Positions 24,268 through 35,884 of a stretch of 64,000 nt of DNA are shown one piece after another. The notes under the pieces were generated by a model. It did no database searches, was not told where the DNA came from, and worked only from the letters and a program-made list of their open reading frames with translations. Positions within the stretch are counted from its first letter, which is position 1; the number at the start of each line of letters is the position of its first letter. The stretch is from Imbricaverruca yamaguchii. Its lineage: Eukaryota; Arthropoda; Thecostraca; Neoverrucidae. The DNA lies in NCBI GenBank assembly GCA_034440575.1, contig JAOTOL010001635.1:794001-858000 (forward strand). Direction: 5' to 3'. The position numbers and the translations under genes were made by a program.

Positions 24268-24545
24268 CGCAACATATCACGCCCGTGCTGTGCTCGGGCT
24301 CCCGAGCGTGTTGTGTATGGTGACGTGTTGCAACATGTGGCGCCCGTGCTGTGCTCGGGCTCCCGAGCGTGTTGTGTATGGTGTCGTGTCGTAACATGTG
24401 GCGCTCGTGTTGTGTATTGTGACAAGTCGCAACATGTGGCGCATGTGCTGTGCTCTGGCTCTCAAGCGTGTTGTGTATGGTGGCGTGTCGCAACATGTGG
24501 CGCCCGTGCTGTGCTCGGACTCTCGAGCGTGTTGTAACACGTCGA
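24268..24545. repeat. ~61-bp tandem repeat, 4-5 units, each with an inverted repeat
   Basis: Units contain gtcgcaacatgtggcgcccg, tgctgtgctcgg and the near-palindrome gctcgggctcccgagc, then gtgttgtgtatggt. One unit is internally shortened. Confidence 0.85.
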
Positions 24546-25620
24546 GCCCACGTTATGTTCGGAACAGCTCGCTTTTGTTCTGAGACGGACACGTGTGTCA
24601 AGCCCAGGTGTTGATTCATCATTAGCGGGAAAGTCATATCGGACGAATATCAGACGAACACATTTTGCAGAGACTATTCCGCCGCATTTCAGACCGTTAA
24701 TGGTAAACTAGTTATTTATAATCTAAAAATACACGCACCACCTGCATGATTTATCCATAAAATGGCTCGTGTCAAATCTGTCCGATAGGTGTATGGGGGT
24801 TGTCATGAACGAGAAAACTCCGTTATTGGAAACTCCTGACATTCGACGTAACAGAAGGAGGCTGGCGCCTATATAATCGTCGAGGTACTTCAATGATTTT
24901 TTAAGTTGCTTTGCAACTCAAAAGATCAACTGCCTTCTACATGCTGGAAATGTCGAAGTTGTCCTCCCTTCGATGCCCCACTGGCCGACGAGTGCTTCAG
25001 GACGGCCTGGAATCGTTTCAGATCCTCGCCCGTTAGTTTGGGCCTAAAGTTAAATCTGCCAGAGTGCAAGTGAACCACCATAACTCTGAAGTACGCACCC
25101 GTGCAGACAAAATAGCTAATATTTTATAGGCAATGTCGAGCTTGAAGCAACCTGCCAGATCAAGAGTCTAGGCGCCAGTGTGCACTCGAGGCTCACTTTT
25201 GCTCCGCACGTCCAATCAGTAGAAGTTGGATAAATAGAGTACCTGGCATGCTCCTACTTTATTTCAGACTGGTCGTGTAAATTGCGCATTCAAGCGCAAG
25301 GCCCGAATTGCCGTGGACCACGCAAATGTCAGATCAATATTGGGGCACTGCAGCATGACCTGGACGTACGCGGCCGTCCATACGGTGTCCATACGGTGCC
25401 GGTCGGTTGTGTCCAACGCAATATTCTATTTTGGCTTCGAAATCACACCAGCGGCTCTCCCACTTCTCTATCATATGACACCATTAATTGGCACTTCAGC
25501 GTTGCACCTCTGTACGCACGCATAATTCAACACGACGTTATCTTCATGCGCAACACTTTATCGGGTAAAATTGAGTCAACGCATCTCGTGACCAGTTTCT
25601 CCTGACATGTTCCGACACGA
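24546..25620. other. No recognisable gene
   Basis: Short open frames only; nothing recognisable. Confidence 0.5.
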
Positions 25621-25626
25621 CTCACG

Positions 25627-25641
25627 ACACACACACACACA

Positions 25642-25705
<64 letters not shown>

Positions 25706-25724
25706 CCCACACACACACACACGA
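25627..25724. repeat. (CA)n / (ACGC)n microsatellite
   Basis: Short CA tracts flank about 17 ACGC units. Confidence 0.95.
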
Positions 25725-25751
25725 CAGATCCATATTATGTATATATACATA

Positions 25752-26055
<304 letters not shown>

Positions 26056-27285
26056 GTGGTGCGTTTAAAAAGTAATGATTTTTTCAACACATACTAGCGG
26101 CTGCCCCATCGATGTGACATTATTACGAAACAGAGAAAGGTATCATGTGAACCTACGCATGGGTGCAACCATGGTTTTTTTTGGGGGGGGACAAACCAGG
26201 GAGATGGTAAGCTTGGACATGCTAGGGGATAACCCTGTCATTCACCCTTCCCTCAAAACAAAATGAAGTAATTCAGCCCCTTCTTTTTCAATGTCTCGTT
26301 TTCAGATTTGTCATTGTTAAACATGATGTTTTGCGGGAAAAGTTCCGCCAAATTAGCAAGTTTCACTCCTAATCACTGCCTATGAACATCTTTCACATCG
26401 TATGTGCTGGGGCCGACTTCACATCGCCATAGAGCCATACTGTGAGTATGCTAAACGTTTCCCTCTAGTAGGAGGGAAAAAACATAAAACGTATTGGACA
26501 ATGATTTTATTGTAGCAAATATGGACATACTGTTTCCATGCTTGCCTTTCCCATGCTTTCCTGTTTTACGGTGACACATTTCGATGCAATGACAACAAGG
26601 GCGAGTAAAGGGTGTGACACTGAGGGACTGTGCCCCTCGTGGAAGGTGACGTCCCTTAGGCCGGGAAAAGGCGCCACCCTGAACACGTTTCAGTGTGCCC
26701 GCTCGAATTATTCAGCCAGAAACTCCTCTATGAAATAAAAAGGCGCCCCCTTGGAAGGAAAGGCGCCCCTTCTGGATGGGCCTTTGTGCATCCCGTCCCC
26801 CCCCCCGAAGTTTGCAGCCAGAGGCGCCCCTCCAGGTGCCTTCGCAGTGGCGTCGCTCCAAAAAAAAATGGCGCCCCCCAGAGAAGTGCCCCCATGACAA
26901 TTCCTGGATCAACCCATGATTACAACATTGCTCTCTCGTGGTTATTAACGCTGGCTGGTTATATAAATGTGCGTGTGGTATCTCTTTCAAATTTGACAAC
27001 CTCCGTTGAACCATTCAGAGAAAGGCGGACAATTTGAAAAACTGTTTGCTTTCTACATGTCCAGAACTGCAGTGGGGCAGTGTAACTTAAAAACCAGCGA
27101 TGAGAGCGCTATCCGAGCAGGTTAAGACGGATTTCTTGGCGGAGCTCCTTCTCATATAGGATATGAGTGCCTGCTATCACAACGGCTGCAAGCAAAAGCA
27201 TATTTGATCCTCCTATTCCTGTCACACTCAATCATTGTGCACACAGCGAACCTTCGACACCTTGGATATCATTTCGGTATCGTAA
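26056..27285. other. No recognisable gene
   Basis: Short open frames; a segment rich in 'ggcgcccc' words at 26740-26890 is not assigned. Confidence 0.5.
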
Positions 27286-28835
27286 CCTTCTAATAAGGTA
27301 CACCAAGCCAGGTCCGGGCGAGGATGGCCGAGTGGTTAAGGTGTCGGGCTATGGGTACCAAAGGTCCCGGGTTCGACTCTAGCGCCACTCAGGACATTTC
27401 TCAATCACGCGGCCCACCGGCGAAACAGCGTGGACGGCGCCATTAGCCGTGAATGTGCATAAAGTGTGTCGTGAACCAAACAATAAACAAACAATAAACA
27501 AACCAAGCCAGGTCGAATGATACTCACATGATGCAATTTGAAGCTAGAGTGACGAAATGCGCTGACTTTTGAAAATTAAAACTAACTTTGACCTGAGGCT
27601 TCACTTGACCTGTCCTCGGTCGAAATGTTGCTCGAGGGTTGCCCACGGGCTATCTCTTGATGCCAAAAATGGGTTGCTTTGGGAGAAAACGAATAACGCG
27701 GGGCGACCGAGGAAATGAGCTTGACCATTGAATGAAAGTTAATGTGATTTCTGAATAGCTTGCTAAAGTACCTCACGGCACGCTAAATGACTCCCACTTG
27801 ATGAAAATTGAAGACAGCGACGAGACGCCAGGACTTCGTGCAATCTAGGTTAACCATCGATCTTGTGATTTGACATTGCCATGTTCCGGTTTGAAATGTT
27901 ATTCGAGGTGCACCACGGGCGCCTCGAGTAACATTTCGAGTATCTACCTCTGGCTTGATGCCAGATGTGGATAGGTTAGGGCGGATCAAAATACAAGACG
28001 ACTAAAGACATCGGTTTGACTTTTGACCTTTGAAATTTTCGATTTGATACCATTATACTACGGCACAAGCCACGTCGAATAAAGCCCACATCGTGCAAAC
28101 TAGATTTATAGCTACGAATCGCGAGTACTTCGAAGAATTAAAACTAGCCTTTGACCTTAAGTTTTGACCCTATATTCCGGTTTCAAAATGTTACTTGAGG
28201 GTTAATGTGGGCTATCAATTGAGAGGAGATCTGGGTATGCTTTGGGGAAACGAAATAAACAAAAAACCCAAAAAACAAATGTGAGGCGACGGAATAAATC
28301 AGCTTGAATTTTGCCTCGTCTAGATAATTTCGAATTATCAACATTCTAATACCGTATAACAAGCGACGTCGAATAACATCCATTTTCTGCATAGTGAAGC
28401 CATGGTGACGAAACGCGACGTCATGGAAGGACTTCATCAAACCTTTGACCCTGACATGTTCCGGTTTCGAAGGTTGCTTGAGTGTTCACCACTGGTTATT
28501 GCTTGATACCAGATTTCGATGGGTTTGAGCGAAAACGAAAACAAAATTGATCAGACCGGAAGATCAGCTTGGTCTTTGCCCTTGAAAAAGAATTTGATTG
28601 CTTAACTTTCTGATACTGCCTTAACACTGCGGTCGACGCTCTCCTAAACTCCGATACCGCATAACCAGCCACATCGAATGACGTCCATTTGGTAGAAATT
28701 GAAGCGATGGCAACCGAACCTCGCGTTAGGTCGATATCGTTTCAATATGGCCATCCGATAAATCAAGCTAACCTTTGACCTAGAAGGTTGACCTTGACAA
28801 CTGAAGAAACCAGTTTGCGTTGGACCTTGACGGTT
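27286..28835. repeat. Diverged ~290-bp satellite-like tandem repeat, 5 units
   Basis: Unit landmarks are a '(caac)c/gacgtcgaatgac-tccca' motif at about 27510, 27779, 28072, 28364 and 28671 (spacing 269, 293, 292, 307), each followed by gaagc-a-ggtgacgaa, tttgacct(t), ccggtttcgaaatgttgctcgaggg and gataccagat-tgg-tttgggcgaaaacgaa. Only ~60% similar between units by eye, so the array is old. Confidence 0.75.
27315..27501 (+). mobile_element. tRNA-derived SINE, family A, with intact target-site duplication
   Basis: Head ggccgagtggttaaggtgtc (A box) and gggttcgactc (B box), body with gcggcccaccggcgaaacag and ggcgccattagccgtgaatg, tail of caataaacaaa units. Flanked by ACCAAGCCAGGTC at 27302-27314 and 27502-27514. 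The insertion splits the first unit of the 290-bp tandem repeat; joining the flanks restores that unit. Not a functional tRNA gene: no acceptor-stem pairing. Confidence 0.9.
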
Positions 28836-29688
28836 AAAGTGGTAGTGTGCGACCTATGTAGTTGATTCCAGTGTGTTCAGTGCAAGCAGAAGCATTTGTG
28901 GTAATTGATTCGAACGATCATAAGCCAGTCGCTGAATGCCGATGCCAATACAAATACGCCTCTGGCGTACTCGTCGCTGAATACGAATATGACATTAACT
29001 TGGCGTAGTTCCTTAAGTTTATGCCTCCCCTCCATGGTCTTGAAGATACCCGAAGAGACCCATAGTCACGTTTGTTGAAGCTGTATTAATATATGCGCAG
29101 GGGAACACAACCGAAGACTGTAACGCCTTGCGATAATGCAAATTTGTTGCCTGGCATGGCGCAATTTTTCACCCAAGCGAAACCAAAATTATGGTAAAGG
29201 TTCTTGTCATTGAAGAATGGTCTGGAAGCAGAAATCTCTAACGTTTGTTGATTTGCTATCCATTTTTTTACGACAGACAGCCTGTGAAACCCGTTGATTG
29301 ACCAGATCGGCTTCTAGTATTTTTCGTGATTTTCTTGCATATATATTTTCACTTTATATATAATGCAGTGTAATTGTATGACGATCATACTCAGGTAACT
29401 GAGGCTTGGGGGGGGGGGGCACGAAGCGAAGTTGAGTGGACAAATCACCACCTCTCAGAAATAGGGGGACATATCTCTCAGCCCCCCTCCCCTCCGCCTC
29501 CAGTGGTTACCCCCATGAACCTACGTAGTAATTTTAGAAATGTCCGACCTCCAGGAACTGCTGCAAGTGCGTTTGATGTGCAGACTGTGTATTTCGCCCG
29601 CGATACAGGCGCTCCGAGCGGTCAGTCCGCGCAATGGACGAGAATTTCGGGCAGGGGCGTTCGATCGAGGGCGGTAACCGGACATATG
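28836..29688. other. No recognisable gene
   Basis: Short open frames and a G11 run at 29409; nothing recognisable. Confidence 0.5.
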
Positions 29689-29689
29689 T

Positions 29690-29828
29690 ACGTAAAGCAA
29701 TTGTACGTAATTGCAAATGTACGTAAGCGCAAATGTACGTATGCGCAAATGCACACATGCCCAAATATACGAAGGCTCAAATGTATGTTTGCACAAATGT
29801 ACGTAGCAGCAAAAGTACGTAAAGCAAG
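29690..29828. repeat. 16-bp minisatellite with TACGTA core, ~8 units
   Basis: Units of gcaaatgtacgtaagc with substitutions. Most keep the palindrome tacgta. Confidence 0.85.
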
Positions 29829-29945
29829 CCGGTGGGCTAGATCCGCCAGGGGATGCGGAAGGAAAGTAACTTGAGGACTGCTGAAGGTGTTTTTCTGTGT
29901 TGTCTGAACAATGTCAGCATTTTCTGAATGGCTTCTGAACATGCC

Positions 29946-29947
<2 letters not shown>

Positions 29948-30012
<65 letters not shown>
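29948..30012. repeat. (TA)n microsatellite
   Basis: Pure TA tract of about 65 bp. Confidence 0.95.
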
Positions 30013-30013
<1 letters not shown>

Positions 30014-30349
30014 GTTCCTGGCTACCTGTCTTACAAGTCGAAGGCCCACAAAATGAGCCACCCTTTGTGACCTATAATCTGCCAGATCGCGCTTCTTACA
30101 TATATCCTAGCCAAGCACCTGAAGGGAGTATTGACTCAATGTGCCGCACACAAACTCCTTGAGATCACCAGCCGAGTTTGTCGACCGCGTATAAAAACAA
30201 GATAAGACGTAGCCAACTGGCTTCCCTCAATGTATGCAACCTTTTCAGAAATGTATCGGTGGAGCGGACCATTATCAATCCATTAACCATTAACCATTAA
30301 CAATCCATCTGTATCCAGCGGATACAGATGGATCGTATCGTCCGCCAGC

Positions 30350-30790
30350 CCACGCAAAGGCCTCCCACCATACCCGAGCTCAATATGTGCTCAATGCTTG
30401 AGCTGTGCACCACGAAGGCCCCGCTTAAAGCACCAAAGATGACATGCTTTATCATGTGGATGGCTTTGCCATCGGGTCCCCAATGGGTGTCCTTTCTGCG
30501 CAGACCTCCATGGTGCAAGTGAAGCACATGGTGCTCCGATATCATGGCCCGGTGGCCCCCAATATCTTCTGTAGATACGTTAATGACACGTTGGTAGATC
30601 TCAGCGATGCACATCTCTTCCAACAACTCAAACATAGCCTAGATCAGGTCTGTGGGTTCGTGTTTTCCATAGAACTAGACAATAGACTATAGACCATAGA
30701 CTGACAATAGAATAGACTGACAATAGTACATTCACCACTGTTGCTTACCTTAAGCCTACAGGCATGTGTCACTGCATGCATAGGATGAGC
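30350..30790 (+). pseudogene. Penelope-like reverse transcriptase remnant
   Basis: Two frames in succession read LELCTTKAPLK (30400-30430), then from 30456 VDGFAIGSPMG, PNIFCRYVNDTLVDL and FQQLKHSLDQVCGF-VFSIELDN. After a stop-containing gap, TTVAYLKPTG follows (30731-30760). These correspond in order to the Penelope-type DG[VA]AMGSPLG block, the catalytic Y-V-D-D block (here Y-V-N-D), the F-S-x-E segment and the TVYRKPT segment. Inactive: at least one frameshift, in-frame stops and loss of a catalytic Asp. Confidence 0.8.
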
Positions 30791-30817
30791 CATTGTCCGG
30801 ATTAACTCAACACCGTC

Positions 30818-30841
30818 CAGGGGGCAGATATCTGCCCCCTG
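30818..30841. repeat. 24-bp perfect palindrome
   Basis: Half-site CAGGGGGCAGAT followed immediately by its complement. A degenerate relative (ggaggcagacatctgccccc) lies at 31794-31813. Confidence 0.9.
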
Positions 30842-31077
30842 CGATTATTCCTAATTTGCCGCCATACTAATCGGGTTAGCAAGGCATAACCTCGCATACC
30901 TGCTCATTCGTCTTTTCCGCATATCCTCATACATTTTTAATCCTGGGTCATTTCAGGTCAGGTCATCAGATCAGGCGAATTGTCCCAACATCCATCGCAG
31001 TTCTAGGTGGCATAACTTCCACAATAATTGGGCGATTTATTTCAAACTTATATCACGTCATGATCTCATCAAGGACC

Positions 31078-31144
<67 letters not shown>
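31078..31144. repeat. (TA)n microsatellite
   Basis: Pure TA tract of about 65 bp. Confidence 0.95.
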
Positions 31145-31147
<3 letters not shown>

Positions 31148-31148
31148 G

Positions 31149-31790
31149 TTTTTCGTAGCCTTGATCTGAGGTCATGTTGTGGCCATGGCTTCCTTCATTA
31201 TAGGGGTTTGGTAAAATATACAAATGTTTCCTGGTTACATATTTGCCCTCGGAATGACCTCACAACGGTTGTGACGTGTAGTTGGAAGCTATGCTCAATG
31301 TTAGCGCTGACCCTTTTGCTCAGTGACCTCACCAAGGTCATCTGAGGTCACCTGAGATCACTAGCACATTTCTGCGCATTATATCGCACTGCATTGAGCT
31401 AGAAGGCTCACATTAGCGTCATTGTGCTTGCATCGCCAAGACGTGTCGCTTGATACATTACATGCTCTCCCTAGGCTACTTCATGACCTTGATCTGAGGT
31501 CATAGTTTCGGAATAAGAAGAATTCCTGCTTGGTCACGTAGTTGGTACCTCGATTGTCCTCTGTAAATCGAATGGCCTTCGCCGTTTGTTTCTATCTGTT
31601 ACAGGTCCTGAGATATGTGTCAATATCTGAGAGTCCCACCAGATCTGGTCGAATTTGACCTATGATGACCCAGTGACCTGAATATTGACCTGAGCGAGAA
31701 CAAAGTGACCGAAGTACTGTCGATAGAGCTTGTCACCAGCTATCCAACGCCGTTTTCCGTTTGTCGCTAGTTAACATCGTTCTAGAGATC
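31149..31790. repeat. Diverged duplication rich in TGACCT / AGGTCA words
   Basis: 'ccttgatctgaggtcat' occurs at 31159 and 31488 with loosely similar flanks (about 325 bp apart), and TGACCT/AGGTCA-type words recur throughout. Resembles the ~290-bp satellite at 27.3-28.8 kb in word content but does not align with it by eye. Confidence 0.5.
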
Positions 31791-31858
31791 TCAGGAGGCA
31801 GACATCTGCCCCCCCCCCAGACCAGCGAAGTTGGCGCGGACCGCCGGACGTGCGAGTG

Positions 31859-32743
31859 TTCACCCGCGCCATCTCTCCAGTCAGATACTCACACCCCATC
31901 TCGGGGGGAGGCGGATAGCAACCCCCTCTAAAATTCAAACTAAGCGTCGCATGAAAACGAAAGAGGTGTCATCGGAAAGCGCTCGACGAGTAGGGTCGGG
32001 ATCCACCCCCCCCCAATAATCTTCCCCCAAAAGTGACGCCACCAGGGGGGCGTCACTTTTGACTTTTCACGACTTTTCACGACTTTTACGACACATATTC
32101 ACGACTTTTCACGACTTATATTATGTTTTTGGCTCTGGGGAGTTCATTTTGGGAGATATATGGGGAAAAAAAACAAGTTATTTGGAATGAGAAAAGGACA
32201 GAGAAATTGTCCGGGGCCATAAAATTATTTGGCCTCCAAAAAATAAAGAAATATATTTTTGGGAAATTTTAGCATGTTGAGTTTTCAAATTTTCTTTAAT
32301 TTTCCTTTTCCAATGGGTAGAGCAGACCGAGAAACGTTGTTGGAAGTCAACTTGCCCTAATACAAATGCTTACTTTAGCCAGAATATTGCATTTAAACTG
32401 CAATTAGGAAATATGCAACATTTATATGCAGTCAAAAACGAAAAAAAATCCACTACTACGTTTTGTTGCATCCCTAAAGATAAGCAAACGCTAAAAGTTT
32501 TATTAAAATATCTGTATCGGTTAAAGCGTGACGACTGGTTGAACGTTTTTGGAGGTGACCTCACTTGACCTTGACTAACTCGTTGACCCTAGATGAGCTG
32601 ACTTATTTTTTTTAAACAGCATGCCAAATTGATGTGGGAAAATGTATGCTAAATTTTGGCGGGATGGGCGCGCTGTTCGTCCGCTATCCGCGAAAAACCT
32701 GAGGGGAGGGAGGTTGAAGACCCCCCGAGACGGGACGGGTTAA
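31859..32743 (+). mobile_element. TTAA-flanked transposon (piggyBac-like), copy 5
   Basis: Left end is mutated (TTCACCCGCGCC), right end intact (CCCCGAGACGGGACGGGTTAA). Same internal blocks as copy 4, with a local expansion of 'cacgacttttcacgactt' at 32069-32124. Confidence 0.8.
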
Positions 32744-32828
32744 AAGGCTTCACGCCTATGTAAATAGAGTTGACATTGCAGTCGTTGGCTACTAGAGTAT
32801 GCGTATATATATGTATATATACAGAATA

Positions 32829-32838
32829 GAGAGAGAGA

Positions 32839-32922
<84 letters not shown>

Positions 32923-32954
32923 AAAAAAAAAAAAAAGAGAGAGAGAGAGAGAAA

Positions 32955-33031
<77 letters not shown>

Positions 33032-33115
33032 GAGAGACAGAGAGACAGAGAGGGAGATAGAGATATATATAGATAGAAAGATAGAGAGGAGAGAGAGAGA
33101 GAGAGAAAGAGATAG
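32829..33115. repeat. (GA)n microsatellite with poly-A interruptions
   Basis: About 285 bp of GA with A18 and A11 interruptions near 32919 and 32953. It opens all purine-strand frames as RERE/KKKK, which is not a gene. Confidence 0.95.
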
Positions 33116-34135
33116 AATCACTGGGGAAAGGGACAGAAGGGACAGGGGTTGGGCAGCACAGAAGGGATGGGACCTTGGGAGTGATACGGAATTATCGATA
33201 TCGCGGGTTAAAACTATGCACATCCCACGGGATACGGGGGATATGGCATTTTGGAATTATTGTTCGAATAAATATTAAGCGTATCTGTTCGAATTATATC
33301 ACATTGTGGCACCTTGACCATTTCACCACTGCAAAAGCGCCTGAAACTGCGCGTCACTTTAATGGTGACGCAATGAGGCTCGGCGCTGGGGGGTGAGACC
33401 AAGTTGCCGTAAGTGCGCTGGTCCAAGCATCTTGCTACACATTCAATACAAAATAGCGAGCAAAGGCTGCAATTATAATATGCCAGCTATCATCGTGACC
33501 AGATAAGATCAGGAGGAATAGCAAAACATTATTTCCATTACATGGCAACATTGTCCATTTTTCTATAAAGGTGACGCAAATTGGACAATATTCTTTAACA
33601 CGCATCCTGGAAAGGGTGGGGTAAAATCCTCCCATCCCTCCGGTTTTCCGTACATAACTCCATCCTTCACCGGCTGATGTACGCCATTGTTTGCGTACCT
33701 GCTTAGAAATAATCGAAATAGAAATTTGAACAAACTCACAGCGATCCGTAACAATGACAAGAGAAGCCACGCAAAACCAGAAAAACTTGGTAATTTTAAC
33801 CCCATTTGACCTTGACGATATTAACCTAAGGTCATGAAACTTGCACACAATAGACTTCACTACCATGCCCATCCACCCTGCGAATTTGGTTACTCTAGCT
33901 TTAATAGGAGCCGAAATCGTGGGGGACGTTATCCGACCCCCCCCCCCCTCCAGTGTTGACCAGTGATACCGACATTTGTTGCAGTCCTAGAACTCCTAGA
34001 GTCTGAAACTAGAGACATTCTTTCAAAGATGTCATGCTCCGCCCGTCTCACTGGCACTATCGTCTGCGTCGTACATGCTCGGGGAGTTCAGAACTAACGC
34101 GTGAGCGTGAAATATCAGTTGAGTTGGCGAGTGTT
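33116..34135. other. No recognisable gene
   Basis: Short open frames; C11 run at 33940; nothing recognisable. Confidence 0.5.
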
Positions 34136-34139
34136 CGTC

Positions 34140-34790
34140 ATTGAAGCGGACTGGCACCCGGGGACAACTGGGCGGCATGCTGATGTCGCCCTACACTCGT
34201 CAGCCGGATACAGGTGAAGCGGAGTGCCAGCAGTGAAACGCAGAGTATATCAAGCAACGGAGTAGCGGTGTGACAGATCCCAAGCCAGGGGAGGGCCATA
34301 GATACCGTGACACGGGCTGGTGTGGTCACAGAACACGCGTGATGTCGCCGCGGCTGTCTGTCCGCAGCGAGTCGGAGCACGAACACCGGGGAGGGCGGCT
34401 GCCGCCAGCCCGCCCTGTGGCCACACCACTGCACGACTCGCCACGCCGCCCGGCTGGCACTGACCGGCTGCCGGGAGCGGTGAGCCTCCTGCACGGTGGC
34501 CGGCCATGGTGGCACCGGTGGCGTGCTCTGCAGCGGCGGCCGTGGCCCACTGGTCAGCAGGCCGCGCGCGTGTGGTGTGTGTGCACGGCGTCGTCAGGAC
34601 AACCCGACAACAGGGCCGACGGCGGCCCAATCAATGGTGGCCGCACTCCACAACGGGGGCCGTCGGCGGCCGGCGGTCGGCCCGACCAACCGGATACGTG
34701 ACGCACTCCGGCCCACCGGCGGGTCTAGGGGTGGGGGCGGGTCGGGGAGGGGGGGGCACGGGGTCATGCCCCTCCCAGGAAAGCTGACGT
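34140..34790. other. GC-rich CpG-rich patch, possible exon or promoter
   Basis: Composition is close to that of the RBM39 and cysteine exons and several frames stay open for 75-140 codons. No known domain, cysteine module or convincing splice pair was found. Confidence 0.3.
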
Positions 34791-35680
34791 TTTCCGAGCT
34801 TACACATGGAAATGACATTCCCTCTCAATCTATCAACAATTTATTGGGAAAATATTATAGTAAGCGGACCCTCGGAATGTTACCTGTTGAACTTTGAATA
34901 CATCGAAATCGGAGTAAGCAAATTTTGAATCCCCTCCCCCACCAACCGGTCGATAGCCAACGTTCTGGATCCGTCCCTGCTTAGACACGTCACTTTTACA
35001 ATACGGGGCTGCGCCAGCACTTGCACAATATTGATCGACGTTAGCAATGCAGCAGCCGAATCCCAGGCATTGATCCGGGTTCTGTCATGCCTTCAATAAA
35101 CGACCAGATCATCCCGAAGGTGGCATCCAGCCAACCAGTACATATAGCTGTGTAGTGCCACCTTGGAAAATCAACATTATTTCCGTGATCGGAAAAAGGC
35201 TCCTTTTCGGGGTAGTTCGAGTGTCCTCCCTCATGAACGAATTGTTTTGAGCTAAATGCTTGAATTGTTGCCGTGCGCTTTTAGTGCACCCGAGGCGCCC
35301 CTCCAGGATCTTGCTTAGTGACGCTCATTCAGGTGAGTACACCTTCCAACACAAAAAAAAATATTCATATCTGATCAAATGCAACCTACAATGCTTCACC
35401 CGCGATCCGTATAACAGCGCGTCTCACTTGTCATGCGATTAAGCGGTAATTTTAGAGCAAATCGGTGGTGTCAGCAGCACTATTCTCGAGTTTCCGCTGC
35501 CAACAACTAGTGCCTAGTTATATCGAATCTGGCTCGCTTTGTTTCAGTTCCGGCGTGCTCCAGCGTCTACTCTGGCAACAATAACACTGACACGGTGGCA
35601 TTCAACCCACCTGCCTCCCCATGCACAACTCTATACGCCAGGTCCGTTTCGACCAGCACCTCGTCCACATCGGCCCATTT
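34791..35680. other. No recognisable gene
   Basis: Short open frames only. Confidence 0.5.
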
Positions 35681-35689
35681 TCACGCCTC

Positions 35690-35870
35690 AGGCAATACAA
35701 TCCGTCGAGTACAGGCCAACAGCTAAGCTGGCCACTACGCCATCTGTATTCCTCATCCATTCGTGGTGTACAGCTGGCCACGGAATCAGGGCAATGTCAT
35801 CGAGCACGTTGTGCCATCGCCGCTGCGCAAGGTAGTTGTCAGGACAGACTTCACGGTCTAACGTCAGCGG
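35690..35870 (-). pseudogene. Tc1/mariner-like transposase C-terminal scrap
   Basis: The minus frame reads CPDNYLAQRRWHNVLDD, then IALIPWPAVHHEWM. D-N...I-x-L-x-PWPA is the second-Asp to third-acidic region of Tc1-type transposases (DNARPH...LPWPAxSPDLNPIEH), with the PIEH part lost. It sits next to the 31-bp array in the same frame by chance. Confidence 0.45.
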
Positions 35871-35884
35871 CGCTGGAGCTGCTG

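Noticed and set aside
27315..27400. tRNA-Leu/Ser gene
   Set aside because: A and B boxes are present but the acceptor stem does not pair; body, tail and target-site duplication show a SINE.
32792..33278. RERERE / SLSLSL frames over the GA tract
   Set aside because: Simple-sequence artefacts.
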